Assembly (NCBI RefSeq): GCF_000423905.1
Contig: NZ_AUIW01000001.1
Coordinates: 248,001-312,000 of the forward strand
DNA length: 64,000 nucleotides
Source: Thermus antranikianii DSM 12462
GTDB taxonomy: Bacteria > Deinococcota > Deinococci > Deinococcales > Thermaceae
Direction of reading: 5' to 3'
This document shows, piece by piece, positions 37,246 through 45,739 of the stretch; position 1 is the first letter of the stretch; each line of letters begins with the position of its first letter. The notes under the pieces were generated by a model, which worked only from the letters and a program-made list of their open reading frames with translations, made no database searches and was not told the DNA's origin. Made by a program: the position numbers and the translations under genes.

Positions 37246-37917
37246 ATGGCCCGTCCCCCTCTCTCCGAGGCCCAGGAGGACTACCTCAAACACCTCCTCC
37301 TCCTGGAAACCGAGGGGCAAAACCCCGTCCCCACCCAGGCCCTTTCCGAGCGGCTAGGGGTGAAACCCCCTTCGGTAACGGAGATGCTCAAAAAGCTCTC
37401 CGCCCTAGGCCTGGTGGAGCACGCCCCCTACCGGGGGGCCCGGCTCACCGAGGCCGGCCGCCGCATCGCCCTGGAGGTCCTGAGGCACCACCGGCTCCTC
37501 GAGGCCTACCTGCACCAGGCCCTCGGCTACGGTTGGGAAGAGGTCCACCAGGAGGCGGAACGGCTAGAGCACGTGATCAGCGAGGCCTTTGAGGAAAGGA
37601 TCGCCGAGTTGTTAGGCCACCCTCCCTTTGACCCCCACGGGGACCCCATCCCCACCAAGGACCTGGCCCTGCCGGAAGCCCCAGCCCTCCCCCTCTCCCA
37701 GGCCCCCTTGGGGAAGGCCCGGGTGGTGCGGGCCCTGGCCCAGGACCGGGGCACCCTCAACCTCCTGGCCAAGCTGGGCCTGGTTCCTGGAAAGGTCCTT
37801 AGGGTGGTGGAGAAAGGTGACGGGGTGGGCATCGAAATGGCAGGGGAGGTATTGCGCCTTCCCGAGGAGCTGGCCCAGGCCGTTGGGGTAGAGGCCCTTC
37901 AAGAAAGGGCCCCGTAA
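37246..37917 (+). CDS. DtxR/MntR-family metal-dependent regulator
   Basis: 223 residues: winged helix (E-D-Y-L-K-H-L-L-L-L, L-G-V-K-P-P-S-V-T-E-M-L-K-K-L), dimerisation and metal domain with H-H-R-L-L-E and E-R-L-E-H-V-I-S, and a C-terminal SH3/FeoA-like domain (L-L-A-K-L-G-L-V-P-G-K-V). It should sense Mn(II) or Fe(II) and repress uptake genes. No metal transporter is adjacent, so its targets lie elsewhere. The ATG at 37246 is preferred over the upstream frame that overlaps the DUF72 gene. Ends in a 19-nt convergent overlap. Confidence 0.9.
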   Translation: MARPPLSEAQEDYLKHLLLLETEGQNPVPTQALSERLGVKPPSVTEMLKKLSALGLVEHAPYRGARLTEAGRRIALEVLRHHRLLEAYLHQALGYGWEEVHQEAERLEHVISEAFEERIAELLGHPPFDPHGDPIPTKDLALPEAPALPLSQAPLGKARVVRALAQDRGTLNLLAKLGLVPGKVLRVVEKGDGVGIEMAGEVLRLPEELAQAVGVEALQERAP

Positions 37918-39065
37918 ACCAGGGTGCGGAAGGCCAGGCCAAACCGCTGCCCAAGCCGCGAGTGAAGGACCTTTTCCGGCTCCAGCACGGAAAGGAGATT
38001 GGGGGCCTGGGTGAAAAGCAAGGCGCTCAGTTCCAGGGCGGGATCCACCAGGAAATACGTGCCGGCAAACCCCCACCAGTAGAAGTCCCCGGGGCTTCCC
38101 GGCGCCAGACCCCCAGGGCCCAAACGCACCGCCACCCCCAGGCCAAAGCCGTAACCCGGGCCTGGGGTGTACTCCAAGCCCCGCCGCAACCCGGCCTCGT
38201 AAAGGGGACCCAGGTGGTCCTGGGTCATGAGGCGGCACAGGCTCGGGTGCAACACACCCCGGCCCGTGCGCAGGGCCTCCAGGAACCGCAGGTAGTCCCA
38301 GGCCGTGCTCACCCCACCCAGGCCCCCCGCATACCGGGGAGGCTCCGCCTCCACGGGGATCAGGCGGATGGACCTGCCCGTTTCCGGGTCTTGGGGGAAG
38401 GGCTTTGCCAAACGGGTGGGATCCTTGGCCAGAAAACCCGAGTCCCGCATCCCCAAGGGGGCGAACACCCGTTCCCCCAAGAGCTCCGCCAGGCTTCTCC
38501 CCGAAAGCACCTCCAAAAGATGCCCAAGCACATCGGTGGAAAACCCGTACTCAAAGGCCTCTCCCGGCTGAAAGCGCAGGGGCAAAGCGGCCAGGCGCCC
38601 AAGAAACTCCTCCCGGGAAAGGTCAAACCGGTCCACCCCCGCCTCCAGGTAGAGCCGCTTCACCGGGGAGCGGAAGAAGACCCCATAGGTAAAGCCCGCC
38701 GTGTGCCGCAGGAGGTCGTAGACGGTGAGGGGCCGCCTCAGGGGCTCGAGGGCCACCTCTTCCCCCACTTCCCGCCCCACCTTCACCCCGGCGAACCCCG
38801 GCAGGTACTTTTCCACAGGGTCCAGGAGGGAAAGGCTGCCCTCCTCCACGAAGGTAAGGGCTAGGGCGGAAACCCAGGGCTTGGTCATGGAGTAGATGCG
38901 GAAAAGAGCGTCTTCCCGCATGGGAAGAGCCGTTTCCGGATCCAAATACCCCCCCACTCCCTGGTAGACCACCTCTCCCCCCCGGGCCACCAGGGCCACG
39001 TACCCGGGAAGAAGGCCCTCAGCCACCTGCCTCTTCAAAAAATCCTCCAGCCGGGAAAAATCCAT
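37899..39065 (-). CDS. Serine hydrolase, beta-lactamase class C/esterase family
   Basis: 388 residues without a signal peptide, so cytoplasmic. The S-X-X-K motif is Y-S-M-T-K-P-W near residue 60. E-Y-G-F-S-T-D-V-L-G near residue 160 carries the conserved tyrosine, and the C-terminal H-G-G-like region is W-W-G-F-A-G-T-Y. The family contains esterases such as EstB and transesterases rather than true beta-lactamases when cytoplasmic. The ATG is preceded by AGGGGGG and a 7-bp hairpin. It follows the SDR gene by 32 nt. Confidence 0.87.
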   Translation of the reverse strand: MDFSRLEDFLKRQVAEGLLPGYVALVARGGEVVYQGVGGYLDPETALPMREDALFRIYSMTKPWVSALALTFVEEGSLSLLDPVEKYLPGFAGVKVGREVGEEVALEPLRRPLTVYDLLRHTAGFTYGVFFRSPVKRLYLEAGVDRFDLSREEFLGRLAALPLRFQPGEAFEYGFSTDVLGHLLEVLSGRSLAELLGERVFAPLGMRDSGFLAKDPTRLAKPFPQDPETGRSIRLIPVEAEPPRYAGGLGGVSTAWDYLRFLEALRTGRGVLHPSLCRLMTQDHLGPLYEAGLRRGLEYTPGPGYGFGLGVAVRLGPGGLAPGSPGDFYWWGFAGTYFLVDPALELSALLFTQAPNLLSVLEPEKVLHSRLGQRFGLAFRTLVYGALS

Positions 39066-39083
39066 GGTTCCCCCCTGGGAACC
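39066..39083 (-). repeat. Hairpin at the start codon of the serine hydrolase
   Basis: GGTTCCC-AGGG-GGGAACC directly precedes the ATG and includes the ribosome-binding site, so it could lower translation or partially terminate the SDR transcript. Confidence 0.4.
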
Positions 39084-39097
39084 TAGCCTCCCTACCC

Positions 39098-39835
39098 TCA
39101 GGCAGGAGCAGCCCCCACCGTCCTACCCCCGTCCACGAAGAGGACCTGGCCGGTGATGAAGCTGGACTCATCCGAAACCAGGAAAAGAGCAGCGTAGGCC
39201 ACCTCTATGGGCTGGCCGACGCGGCCCAAGGGCGTGGCGGCGATGGCCTTCTCCCGCACCTTCTCCGGCACCTTGGCCGTCATCCGGGTCTCGATAAACC
39301 CCGGGGCCAGGGCGTTCACCCGGATCCCGTACCGCCCCAGCTCCAGGGCCAGGGTGCGGGTAAGCCCCACCACCCCCGCCTTGGAAGCCGCATAGTTGGC
39401 CTGCCCCAGGTTACCCAGGTACACCCGGGAACTGGTGAGCACAATGGAACCAGGGTTCCGCTCCCGCATGGCCTCAGAAGCCGCCCTGGCCACCAGAAAG
39501 CTCCCCGTAAGGTTCACCCTCAACACCGCCTCCCAGTCCTCCAGGGGCATCTTCCAGTGGAAGTTGTCCCGGGTGATGCCGGCATAGTGCACCACCCCGT
39601 CCAGGCGGCCCATGGCCTGAAGGGCCTCCCGGAAACCCCTCTCCACGGAAAGCGGATCGGCCACGTCCATGGGAAGGGCCAAGGCCCCCGTGGCCGCCGC
39701 CGCCTCCCTTAGGGGCTCCTCCTCCAGATCGCAGGCCACCAGCCTGGCCCCCTCCCGGGCAAACAGCTCCAAGGTAGCCCGCCCAATCCCGTGGGCCGCC
39801 CCCGTGATCAGCACCACCTTGTCCTTTAGCCGCAT
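39098..39835 (-). CDS. Short-chain dehydrogenase/reductase, FabG-like
   Basis: 245 residues, classical [13 protein letters not shown] cofactor loop, the N-X-A-G-equivalent Y-A-G-I-T, catalytic Ser-Tyr-Lys in the region [18 protein letters not shown], and the C-terminal F-V-D-G-G. It reduces 3-oxoacyl or 3-hydroxyacyl thioesters in fatty-acid metabolism, or a related ketone. GGGAGGTGG precedes the ATG. A TetR-type operator of PfmR consensus sits at the promoter, supporting a role in fatty-acid or related catabolism. Confidence 0.9.
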   Translation of the reverse strand: MRLKDKVVLITGAAHGIGRATLELFAREGARLVACDLEEEPLREAAAATGALALPMDVADPLSVERGFREALQAMGRLDGVVHYAGITRDNFHWKMPLEDWEAVLRVNLTGSFLVARAASEAMRERNPGSIVLTSSRVYLGNLGQANYAASKAGVVGLTRTLALELGRYGIRVNALAPGFIETRMTAKVPEKVREKAIAATPLGRVGQPIEVAYAALFLVSDESSFITGQVLFVDGGRTVGAAPA

Positions 39836-39856
39836 CCACCACCTCCCGTGTTTGGC

Positions 39857-39872
39857 GACCGAACGGTCGGTA
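39857..39872 (-). promoter_or_regulatory. TetR-family (PfmR-type) operator
   Basis: On the minus strand TACCGACCGTTCGGTC matches the published Thermus PfmR consensus TACCGACCGNTNGGTN at every fixed position. It lies just downstream of the -10 box, where a bound repressor would block the polymerase. Confidence 0.75.
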
Positions 39873-39877
39873 AGTTC

Positions 39878-39907
39878 ACCCTACCCCGTGGCGGGCCTTC
39901 CCGTCAA
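39878..39907 (-). promoter_or_regulatory. Promoter of the SDR-serine hydrolase operon
   Basis: TTGACG, 18 nt, TAGGGT. The predicted start falls inside or next to the operator at 39857-39872. Confidence 0.65.
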
Positions 39908-39939
39908 GGGCCAGCTAGCTCCCACCGCGACCCTCCCAC

Positions 39940-39953
39940 GCCCCATACGGGGC
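39940..39953 (-). terminator. Short hairpin after the btu operon
   Basis: GCCCC-GTAT-GGGGC, 7 nt after the last gene of the leftward operon, without a T tract. Confidence 0.4.
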
Positions 39954-39959
39954 TCCTGC

Positions 39960-40271
39960 CTACAGCCGCCAGGCGTAGTAGGGGGTTTCCACAAAGGCCG
40001 GAGGCCCTCCCAGATACACCCTGAGCCCCGGAAGGATCAGGGTCTCCCCCTCCCACTCAAAGGCCAGGGGATCCACCGCCAAAGGGTAGTGAAGAACCCC
40101 TTCCCGGGGCAGGCCAAGCCGTAAGCGCTCGGGCAGGGAAAGCTTACCCACCAGGAGGTAACGGGCCCTCTTGGGCCCGGACTCCGTGTAAAAGGCCACC
40201 TCCTCCCCAAGGTCCAAGAGGAAAGCCCGGCCCCGGATGTAGAGCCTAGCCCTATCCGTCCAGGTAGACAT
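39960..40271 (-). CDS. Hypothetical protein, last gene of the btu operon
   Basis: 103 residues, beta-rich by appearance (alternating hydrophobic strands such as R-A-R-Y-L-L-V-G-K-L and T-L-I-L-P-G-L-R-V-Y), no signal peptide or membrane helix. I recognise no family. It overlaps the ATPase gene by 20 nt and so is co-translated with the B12 importer. A role linked to cobalamin or to the transporter is possible from position only. Confidence 0.65.
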   Translation of the reverse strand: MSTWTDRARLYIRGRAFLLDLGEEVAFYTESGPKRARYLLVGKLSLPERLRLGLPREGVLHYPLAVDPLAFEWEGETLILPGLRVYLGGPPAFVETPYYAWRL

Positions 40272-41004
40272 GGGGCCTCCCCATGAGGTGGGCCACCCGC
40301 ACCCCTGGGCCGTAGAGGTTTTGCAGAAGGGTTTCCGTGAGCACCACCTCCGGCTTTCCCTCCGCCAAAAGCCGTCCCCCTTTCAACACCGCCACCCGCC
40401 CAGCCAAAGCCGCCTGGTTGGGGTCGTGAAGGACGGAAAGAATCCCCATCCCCTTGGCAACCAGGTTTTGGAAGAGGGCCAGAAGCCCACCCTGGTATTC
40501 CAGGTCCAGGAAGGTGGTGGGTTCGTCCAGAAGGAGGTAGCGGGGCCTCGCCGCCAGGGCCCGGGCCAGAAGAACCCGCTGGCGCTCCCCGCCGGAAAGG
40601 CTACCCAGGTACCGGCCCCGGAAACGGGAAGCCCCAGTAACCTCCAAAGCCCACTCCACCGCTTCCACATCCTCCCGCCCCTCCCGCCCCCAAAGGCCCA
40701 GGTGGGGAAGCCTTCCTAAGCGCACCACCTCCTCCACCAAGAGCCCCTCCGGGTAGGGGCCTCCCTGGGGCAAGTAGGCGAGGAGCCGGCCCCGGGCATA
40801 GCTTCCATAGGCCCGAAGGGGCTTTCCCTCCAGAAAGACCCCTCCCGCCCTGGGCCGGAGGAGCCCCGCCATAACCTTTAGAAGGGTGCTCTTCCCCGAT
40901 CCATTGGGGCCCAAAAGGGCCACCCACTCCCCTGGCCTTACGGCCAGGTCCACCCCTAAAAGGGCATAGGGCCCCACGATCCCCTTGGCCTCAAGCCCTT
41001 CCAC
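40252..41004 (-). CDS. btuD: Cobalamin ABC transporter ATP-binding protein
   Basis: 250 residues. Walker A is G-P-N-G-S-G-K-S-T, the Q loop Y-L-P-Q-G, the signature L-S-G-G-E-R-Q-R-V-L-L-A-R-A-L, Walker B Y-L-L-L-D-E-P-T-T-F-L-D, and the switch histidine V-L-H-D-P-N. This is the FecE/BtuD class of importers. Specificity for B12 comes from the riboswitch upstream of the operon. Overlaps the permease gene by 14 nt. Confidence 0.9.
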   Translation of the reverse strand: MEGLEAKGIVGPYALLGVDLAVRPGEWVALLGPNGSGKSTLLKVMAGLLRPRAGGVFLEGKPLRAYGSYARGRLLAYLPQGGPYPEGLLVEEVVRLGRLPHLGLWGREGREDVEAVEWALEVTGASRFRGRYLGSLSGGERQRVLLARALAARPRYLLLDEPTTFLDLEYQGGLLALFQNLVAKGMGILSVLHDPNQAALAGRVAVLKGGRLLAEGKPEVVLTETLLQNLYGPGVRVAHLMGRPHVYLDG

Positions 41005-42019
41005 GCCGCCTCCACATCAGGTACAGGAAGAATGGCCCCCCAAGAAGAGTGGTCACCACCCCCACGGGAAGCTCCGCCGGCCGGGTAAGGGTGCGGGCCA
41101 GGAGGTCCGCCAGCGTTAGGAGGGCCGCCCCGCCTAAGGCAGAAGCAGGCAGAAGCAGGCGATAGTCCTCATCCAAGAGGCGCCGGAGGAGATGGGGAGT
41201 TATCAGGCCCACGAAACCGATGATCCCCGCCTGGGCCACGGCAGCAGCCACCAACAGGCTTGCGGCAAGGAGGAGGAGGAGTTTCAGGCCCTCGAGGGGT
41301 AGCCCCATACTCCGGGCCACCTCCTCCCCCAGCTGGAGGGCGTTCAACACCCGGCCCAGAAGCAACAGCGGGGGAAGGGCCAGAAGGAAAAAAAGGACCA
41401 TGGCCTTCACCGAAGGCCAGCCCATGAAGGCCAGGTTGCCCAGGGTGTAGGCGAAGACCGCCCGCACCCGGTCGGCGTCCTGCATCATCAGGTAGGTGGT
41501 GGCCCCGGTCAGAACGCTCCCCACCACCACCCCCGCCAGGACCAGCTCCCCCGTCCGGGCCGCGCCCCCTGCCAGAACCAGGGTGAGGAAGGTGGCGGAG
41601 AGGGCCCCAAGGAACCCGAAGAGGGTGGCGGAAAGGGGAAGGCTTTGGAAGATGGCGTGCTGGGCAAAGGCGGGGGCCAGGCCCCCCAGCAAGCTGGCCA
41701 GAAGGGTCACGGCGAAGGCCGCCCCCGCCGCCGAGCCCATGAGGTAGGGGTCGGCCAGGGGATTGCGGAAAAGCCCCTGGAAGCTGGCCCCCGCCACCCC
41801 CAAGGCCGCCCCCACCAGCATCCCCCCCAGGACCCTGGGGAGCCGCATCTCCGTGACGATGGGATTCTCCTTTAGGCCCAAAAGGGCTTGGAGCACCTCG
41901 CCCGGCGGCAGGCTCACCGCCCCCATGGCTACCCCCAGCACCAAGGCCAGGAGGAGCAGGAGGAGGAGCCAGAAAAAGACCAGGCTCCGCCTAAGGGCCA
42001 GGGGGAGGGCCCGGGTCAT
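40991..42019 (-). CDS. btuC: Cobalamin ABC transporter permease
   Basis: 342 residues, FecCD/BtuC family with about ten membrane helices. Family marks are L-P-R-V-L-G-G-M-L-V-G-A-A-L-G-V-A-G, F-R-N-P-L-A-D-P-Y-L-M-G, and F-V-G-L-I-T-P-H-L-L-R. It forms the translocation dimer for cobalamin. It starts 3 nt after btuF with no clear ribosome-binding site, implying coupling. Confidence 0.9.
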   Translation of the reverse strand: MTRALPLALRRSLVFFWLLLLLLLALVLGVAMGAVSLPPGEVLQALLGLKENPIVTEMRLPRVLGGMLVGAALGVAGASFQGLFRNPLADPYLMGSAAGAAFAVTLLASLLGGLAPAFAQHAIFQSLPLSATLFGFLGALSATFLTLVLAGGAARTGELVLAGVVVGSVLTGATTYLMMQDADRVRAVFAYTLGNLAFMGWPSVKAMVLFFLLALPPLLLLGRVLNALQLGEEVARSMGLPLEGLKLLLLLAASLLVAAAVAQAGIIGFVGLITPHLLRRLLDEDYRLLLPASALGGAALLTLADLLARTLTRPAELPVGVVTTLLGGPFFLYLMWRRRGRA

Positions 42020-42022
42020 GGC

Positions 42023-42877
42023 CTAACGCCCGTGGAAGCAATCCACCAGAAGCCTAAGCCCCTGGGCCACCCGGGGGCCTGGGCGGGAAAGGAGGCTATC
42101 CTGGCCCCCGGTAAACACGCAGATGCGCCCTGTCTGCACCGCCTTCACCCGGCTCCAGCCAGGCCTGGCCCGGATGGTTTCCAGGGCACCCGGGTAGGTG
42201 GCCACGATCACCTCGGGGTTCTTCTCCACCACGAACTCGGGGGCGATCTTGGGGAAAAGGCCCAGCTCCTTGGGGATGATGTTCACCCCCCGGGCCTTTT
42301 GGATCAGGACCCCGATGAAGCTCTCGGGCCCCACGGTGTAGGGGGTGGGGTCAATCTCGTAGTAAACCCGGGGCCGGGTCTTGGCCTTGGCCGCCCGGGA
42401 TTCCTCCTGGTATACCTCCCGCTGGATCTGGGCCACCACGCGCTCCGCCTGGCCCTCGAGGCCAAGAAGCCTCCCCAGGGTGCGGGTGGTGCGGAAGATG
42501 TCCTCGTAGGTCTCGGTGCGCACCGCATACACCGTTAGGCCTGCCCGCTCCAGGGTTTCGTACAAACGCCCGTACTTGGAAACCAAAACCAGATCCGGCT
42601 TCAGGGAGACGATGAACTCGGGGTTGGGATTGTAAAGCCCCCCCGCCTTGGGCAGGGCCTTCACCCTCTCGGGCCAGTCGGAGTAGTCGTCGGTGGCCAC
42701 GATGCGATCGCAGGCCCCGAGGGCGCACACCGTTTCCGTCACCGATGGGAGCATAGTAACGATGCGCTTTGGGGGTGCCTTGACCGTGACCGTGCGCCCT
42801 AGGTCGTCGGTAAGGGTTAAGGGAAAAGCGAAGGCCAAGGCCAAAAGGACCGAAAGAACCGCCCAAACTCTCTTCAT
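42023..42877 (-). CDS. btuF: Cobalamin-binding periplasmic protein
   Basis: 284 residues: signal peptide (1-21, ending A-F-A-F-P), then a helical-backbone type III binding fold with T-D-D-L-G-R-T-V-T-V-K-A-P-P-K-R-I-V and L-K-P-D-L-V-L-V-S. No lipobox is present, so it may be retained in the periplasmic space by other means. The ATG at 42877 follows AGGGAGG; the longer frame reading from 42967 would translate the riboswitch terminator. It is the first gene controlled by the cobalamin riboswitch. Confidence 0.9.
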   Translation of the reverse strand: MKRVWAVLSVLLALAFAFPLTLTDDLGRTVTVKAPPKRIVTMLPSVTETVCALGACDRIVATDDYSDWPERVKALPKAGGLYNPNPEFIVSLKPDLVLVSKYGRLYETLERAGLTVYAVRTETYEDIFRTTRTLGRLLGLEGQAERVVAQIQREVYQEESRAAKAKTRPRVYYEIDPTPYTVGPESFIGVLIQKARGVNIIPKELGLFPKIAPEFVVEKNPEVIVATYPGALETIRARPGWSRVKAVQTGRICVFTGGQDSLLSRPGPRVAQGLRLLVDCFHGR

Positions 42878-42923
42878 GCCTACCTCCCTAAGGCCGCTAG
42901 GGCCAGGCCCGGGGGAGGTAGGG

Positions 42924-42950
42924 AAAACCCCTGCCGGAAAGCGGCAGGGG
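42924..42950 (-). terminator. Riboswitch-controlled terminator before btuF
   Basis: On the minus strand CCCCTGCCG-CTTTC-CGGCAGGGG-TTTT: a 9-bp stem with a U tract between the aptamer and btuF, the expected off switch when B12 is bound. Confidence 0.85.
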
Positions 42951-42999
42951 CGCAAATGGCTTTGCAAACCCCCATCGCTCCCCCATCCGCGTGAGGTGC

Positions 43000-43023
43000 C
43001 CGCCTAAGGGGTTTGGCGGGCGG
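43000..43023 (-). repeat. Hairpin between aptamer and terminator
   Basis: GCCCGCC and GGCGGGC pair across a 10-nt loop right after the aptamer, a likely part of the expression platform. Confidence 0.45.
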
Positions 43024-43168
43024 CCCTGGCAGGTATTCGGGCTTCCGGCCTGCGAAGAAGAGCCTGAGGCTGGGCCGGTTACCGTTGCGGGACAGCGCCG
43101 GACTTGCACCGGACTTCCCCACTTTAAGCCTGGACTACGCGCCCAGGCACCAGGGCAACGGACCTGGC
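43022..43168 (-). ncRNA. Cobalamin riboswitch
   Basis: The minus strand has the aptamer core in order: GGTGCCTGGGCG near the 5' end, GGGAAGTCCGGTGCAAGTCC, GGCGCTGTCCCGCAACGGT, and at the 3' side GCCGGAAGCCCGAATACCTGCC. These are the conserved blocks of class I cobalamin (adenosylcobalamin) riboswitches. It lies 145 nt upstream of btuF with a terminator in between, so B12 should shut off its own uptake genes. Exact ends are approximate. Confidence 0.95.
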
Positions 43169-43195
43169 TTTGAGGCCCTAGCGGGCCTTAAGGCC

Positions 43196-43224
43196 AGGCT
43201 AAGCCTAACGGGGCAAAAAGGCAA
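43196..43224 (-). promoter_or_regulatory. Promoter of the btu operon
   Basis: TTGCCT, 17 nt, TAGCCT on the minus strand, placing the transcript start just before the riboswitch. Confidence 0.6.
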
Positions 43225-43228
43225 GGGC

Positions 43229-43257
43229 TTGACACATCCGGGGACGGGTGATTTACT
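43229..43257 (+). promoter_or_regulatory. Promoter of the ROK-sugar ABC operon
   Basis: TTGACA, 17 nt, TTTACT: a consensus -35 with ideal spacing, the best -35 in the window. Confidence 0.75.
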
Positions 43258-43277
43258 TAGTCCCGAGAACGAACTAA
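43257..43277 (+). promoter_or_regulatory. Candidate ROK repressor operator
   Basis: Inverted repeat TTAGTNC-N7-GNACTAA starts at the last base of the -10. The outer half sites TTAGT/ACTAA are those of many ROK (XylR/NagC-like) operators, so the downstream regulator probably represses itself and the transporter. Confidence 0.65.
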
Positions 43278-43300
43278 AGGGCAAAGGGAAAGGAGCTGGG

Positions 43301-44494
43301 ATGCGCAAAGGGGACACGCAGGAAATCCGCAGGCTCAACCGCCGGGCCATCCTGGCCCACCTGAGGCAGGGCCCCCTTACCCGCGCGGACCTTTCCCGGC
43401 TTACCGGTTTGGCTAAAAGCGCGGTAAGCCGCCTGGTGGATGAGCTTTTACAAGAGGGCCTTCTGGAGGAAGGGGCCTTTACCTCTCCCCCCGTGGGCCG
43501 GCCCGGCACCCTCTTGCACCTGCGCCCTGGCGCACGCTTTGCCCTAGGCGCGGAACTGGGGGTGGAGGGAACCGTCCTTCTGGCCCTGGACTGGCGGGGG
43601 GAGGTCCTATGGGCCAAGGAATGGAGCCACCCCCGGGAAGCTGGTCCCAGGGAACGTCTGGAACGGCTTCTGCAGGAGGTTCTTCCCCATGTACCGGGAC
43701 CCTTGGGCCTAGGGTTCACCCTGCCTGGGGTGGTAGTGGAGGACCGGCTCCTCCTGGCCCCCAACCTGGGCTGGAAAAACCTGGACCTGCGGCCCCTGCT
43801 CTCCCACTTTCCCCTGCCCACGGCCTTGGAAAACGATGCCAAGGCCTCAGCCCTGTCCGAGGTCTTCTTTCACGGAGAGGCCAACCTCGCCTATCTAGTG
43901 CTCAGCACGGGCTTGGGAATCGGGGTGGTATCGGATAGCCGGATCCTGCGGGGAGCGGGTGGGGCCGCTGGGGAGCTGGGCCACTGGCTCGGCCAGGGGC
44001 ACAAGCCCTGCGCCTGCGGCCGGGTGGGATGCTTGGAAACCGAACTGGGCCTCGGTGCCCTCTTGGAGCACTACCGGTCCCTGGGCGGAAAGGCGGGGGA
44101 CCTCGAGGCCCTGCTCCAGCAGGCCAAGCAGGGGGAGGCTTTGGCCCTCGAGGCCATCCACCACTTGGGCGAGGCCTTGGGCCGCTTCCTGGCCAACCTG
44201 GCTGTGGCCTACGACCCGGCCCGGGTGGTCATAGGGGGCAAGGCGGCCGAGTTCTTCCCCTACCTGGAGCAATCCTTGCGCCAGTCCTTGGCGGCCCATG
44301 CCTTCCTGGAAGCCCATCGTTCCTTGCCCGTGCAACCTTCCCTTTATGGTCACCTGGCCCCGGCGGTGGGTGGGGCCAGCCTCTTTTTGGTGAGGTTTTT
44401 CGAGCTGGGCGGCCTGTGGGCGGAAAGCCCACGTCGCAATGGAGGTAGGTATGAGGAAGTGGCTTTTGGCGATCGGCGTGGCCTTGGGGCTTAG
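43301..44494 (+). CDS. ROK-family transcriptional regulator of sugar uptake
   Basis: 397 residues: winged helix ([17 protein letters not shown]) plus a sugar-kinase fold. E-N-D-A-K-A (sugar binding), [14 protein letters not shown] and the zinc motif [10 protein letters not shown] are present. It likely binds glucose or a related sugar and releases DNA. AAAGGAG precedes the ATG. The last 44 nt overlap the sugar-binding protein gene, an unusually long same-strand overlap; the extra C-terminal tail (after F-F-E-L-G-G) may be a readthrough of a lost stop. Confidence 0.9.
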   Translation: MRKGDTQEIRRLNRRAILAHLRQGPLTRADLSRLTGLAKSAVSRLVDELLQEGLLEEGAFTSPPVGRPGTLLHLRPGARFALGAELGVEGTVLLALDWRGEVLWAKEWSHPREAGPRERLERLLQEVLPHVPGPLGLGFTLPGVVVEDRLLLAPNLGWKNLDLRPLLSHFPLPTALENDAKASALSEVFFHGEANLAYLVLSTGLGIGVVSDSRILRGAGGAAGELGHWLGQGHKPCACGRVGCLETELGLGALLEHYRSLGGKAGDLEALLQQAKQGEALALEAIHHLGEALGRFLANLAVAYDPARVVIGGKAAEFFPYLEQSLRQSLAAHAFLEAHRSLPVQPSLYGHLAPAVGGASLFLVRFFELGGLWAESPRRNGGRYEEVAFGDRRGLGA

Positions 44495-45686
44495 CGCCCT
44501 GGCCCAGACGGGCAAGCTGGAGATCTTCTCCTGGTGGGCGGGAGACGAAGGCCCGGCCCTCGAGGCCCTCATCCGGCTTTATAAGCAAAAGTATCCCGGT
44601 GTGGAGGTCATCAACGCCACGGTTACCGGCGGGGCAGGGGTGAACGCCAAGGCGGTCCTGAAGACCCGCATGCTGGGCGGTGACCCGCCCGATACCTTCC
44701 AGGTGCACGCCGGACAGGAACTCATCGGCACCTGGGTGGTGGCCGAGCGCATGGAGGACCTCACCAGCCTCTTCCGGCAGGAGGGTTGGCTCCAAGCCTT
44801 CCCCAAGGGCCTCATCGACCTCCTCTCCTACAAGGGAGGCATCTGGAGCGTGCCCGTCAACATCCACCGCTCCAACGTCATGTGGTACATCCCCGCCAAG
44901 CTGAAGGAGTGGGGGGTGACCCCGCCCAAGACCTGGGCGGAGTTCCTCGCCACCTGCCAGACCTTGAAGCGGAAGGGCCTTGAAGCGCCCCTGGCCCTGG
45001 GCGAGAACTGGACCCAGCAGCACCTTTGGGAAAGCGTGGCCCTGGCCACCCTGGGAGCCGACGGCTGGAATAACCTCTGGAGCGGCAAGCTGAAGTTCAC
45101 CGACCCCAAGGCGGTGGCCGTATGGGAAACCTTTGGCAAGGTGCTGGATTGCGCCAACAAGGACGCCGCGGGGCTTTCCTGGCAACAGGCGGTGGACCGG
45201 GTAGTCCAGGGCAAGGCCGCTTTCAACATCATGGGCGACTGGGCCGCCGGCTACATGAGCACCACCTTGAAGCTCAAGCCCGGCACCGACTTTGCCTGGG
45301 CCCCGTCCCCTGGCACCTCCGGGATCTTCATGATGCTCTCCGACTCCTTTGGCCTACCCAAGGGAGCCAAGAACCGGCAAAACGCCATCAACTGGCTCAA
45401 GCTGGTGGGCTCCAAGGAGGGGCAGGACACCTTTAACCCCCTGAAGGGCTCCATCGCCGCCCGGCTGGACTCCGACCCCGCCAAGTACAACGCCTATGGC
45501 CAGTCGGCCATGAAGGACTGGAAGTCCAACCGCATCGTGGGCTCTTTGGTGCACGGGGCGGTGGCACCCGAAAGCTTCATGAGCCAGTTCGGCACGGTGA
45601 TGGAGATCTTCTTGCAAAGCAGGAACCCGCAAGCGGCGGCCAATGCCGCCCAGGCCATTGCCAACCAGGTGGGCTTGGGCCGCTAG
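44451..45686 (+). CDS. Glucose/galactose-type sugar ABC substrate-binding protein (TtGBP-like)
   Basis: 411 residues. A signal peptide (1-18, cleaved at A-L-A-Q) precedes a family 1 solute-binding fold: [41 protein letters not shown] and I-M-G-D-W-A-A-G-Y. It is very similar to the T. thermophilus glucose/galactose-binding protein. GGAGGTAGGT gives a strong start inside the ROK gene. A strong terminator follows, so it should be made in excess over the permeases, as usual for binding proteins. Confidence 0.93.
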   Translation: MRKWLLAIGVALGLSALAQTGKLEIFSWWAGDEGPALEALIRLYKQKYPGVEVINATVTGGAGVNAKAVLKTRMLGGDPPDTFQVHAGQELIGTWVVAERMEDLTSLFRQEGWLQAFPKGLIDLLSYKGGIWSVPVNIHRSNVMWYIPAKLKEWGVTPPKTWAEFLATCQTLKRKGLEAPLALGENWTQQHLWESVALATLGADGWNNLWSGKLKFTDPKAVAVWETFGKVLDCANKDAAGLSWQQAVDRVVQGKAAFNIMGDWAAGYMSTTLKLKPGTDFAWAPSPGTSGIFMMLSDSFGLPKGAKNRQNAINWLKLVGSKEGQDTFNPLKGSIAARLDSDPAKYNAYGQSAMKDWKSNRIVGSLVHGAVAPESFMSQFGTVMEIFLQSRNPQAAANAAQAIANQVGLGR

Positions 45687-45695
45687 AACCCCTCG

Positions 45696-45727
45696 GCCCG
45701 TGGGGGCAAAAGCCCCCACGGGCTTTT
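45696..45727 (+). terminator. Intra-operon terminator after the sugar-binding protein
   Basis: 12-bp perfect stem (GCCCGTGGGGGC / GCCCCCACGGGC), AAAA loop, TTTT tail. Partial readthrough would set binding protein above permease levels. Confidence 0.85.
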
Positions 45728-45739
45728 CCCGGAGGCCTC

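Noticed and set aside
37899-39065. Serine hydrolase as an antibiotic-resistance beta-lactamase
   Set aside because: No signal peptide for export to the periplasm, and the motifs fit the esterase side of the class C-like family.
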